Assembly: GCA_020284085.1 (NCBI GenBank)
Contig: JACEVL010000520.1
Span: forward strand, 484,501 to 548,500
From: Aporrectodea caliginosa
Lineage: Eukaryota; Annelida; Clitellata; Crassiclitellata; Lumbricidae
Length of the DNA: 64,000 bases
Direction: 5' to 3'
Under the pieces are notes generated by a model that was given only the letters and a program-made list of their open reading frames with translations, did no database searches and was not told the origin of the DNA. The position numbers were made by a program, and so were the translations under genes. Positions 63,876 to 64,000 of the stretch are shown here, one piece after another (within the stretch, counting starts at the first letter, position 1; every line of letters starts with the position of its first letter).

Positions 63876-64000
63876 CCCGCAGCCGATCGAGTCGATCGAT
63901 CGAGTCGATCATAAACTCGGCCAAGTCGAGTCGATCGAAAAATCGTCGACTCGATCGACTCGCCGATCGAGTCGATCGTAAACTCGGCCAAGTCGAGTCG
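63876..64000. repeat. GAGTCGATCG-rich tandem repeat, 67-bp period
   Basis: TAAACTCGGCCAAGTCGAG starts at 63912 and again at 63979, a 67-bp period. Between them are inverted copies CGACTCGATCGACTCG and CGATCGAGTCGATCG. The array runs off the window. It could be a satellite or the subterminal array of a TIR transposon. Confidence 0.75.

Overview
The window is a metazoan nuclear genome segment. It has long intergenic DNA, abundant microsatellites, several clades of non-LTR retrotransposon, many short terminal-inverted-repeat transposons with 8-bp target duplications, and animal-specific DEG/ENaC ion channel genes. The palindrome GTAGGCCTAC and truncated forms of it recur throughout. A marine invertebrate is my best guess, but the sequence does not fix the phylum.

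The real genes are six full-length, apparently single-exon DEG/ENaC (degenerin / epithelial or acid- or peptide-gated sodium channel) subunits of about 507-530 residues. Three are on the plus strand (2650-4179, 19360-20889, 24732-26258) and three on the minus strand (37077-38669, 48684-50243, 57733-59256). Each shows the two-transmembrane plan, a large Cys-rich extracellular domain and the GxS pore motif. In all six the cytoplasmic His-Gly gating motif is replaced by Lys-Gly or Lys-Ser. Broken fragments of related genes lie near 13.0, 28.9, 29.1-29.6, 34.2-34.5, 43.9-44.1 and 61.1-61.4 kb.

The locus grew by segmental duplication. Genes at 2.65, 24.7 and 59.3 kb share about 1.3 kb of upstream sequence and parts of their 3' flanks; the copy at 59.3 kb is inverted. 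A nearly identical tandem duplication of about 9.7 kb (unit A 31677-41293, unit B 41329-52886) carries the 37-kb and 48-kb genes. A and B differ mainly by three events: a LINE insertion in A, a TIR-transposon insertion in B, and an 895-bp deletion in A that removes the native C-terminus of its channel gene and fuses on a tail read from former non-coding DNA. Uncollapsed haplotypes are an alternative to true duplication.

Transposable elements fill most of the remainder. Seven insertions have hAT-like termini with 8-bp target duplications (6330-6581, 6708-7648, 10581-12297, 15961-16983, nested 16112-16459, 26695-27076, 44627-46509). An eighth is probable at 54094-55291, and a 172-bp MITE with a 3-bp duplication lies at 5442-5613. 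Retroelements include an L2-like LINE with an intact RT ORF (61455-63875), a truncated RLE-type element (7930-10010), a LINE family with a conserved 3' hairpin and short-repeat tail (1-505, 4420-5240, 14480-15027, 35660-36519, 55470-56815), other fragments, an RTE-like tail and a tRNA-derived SINE. The window ends in a GAGTCGATCG-rich tandem repeat. Several insertions can be proved by comparing an occupied site with the empty site in a duplicated copy.
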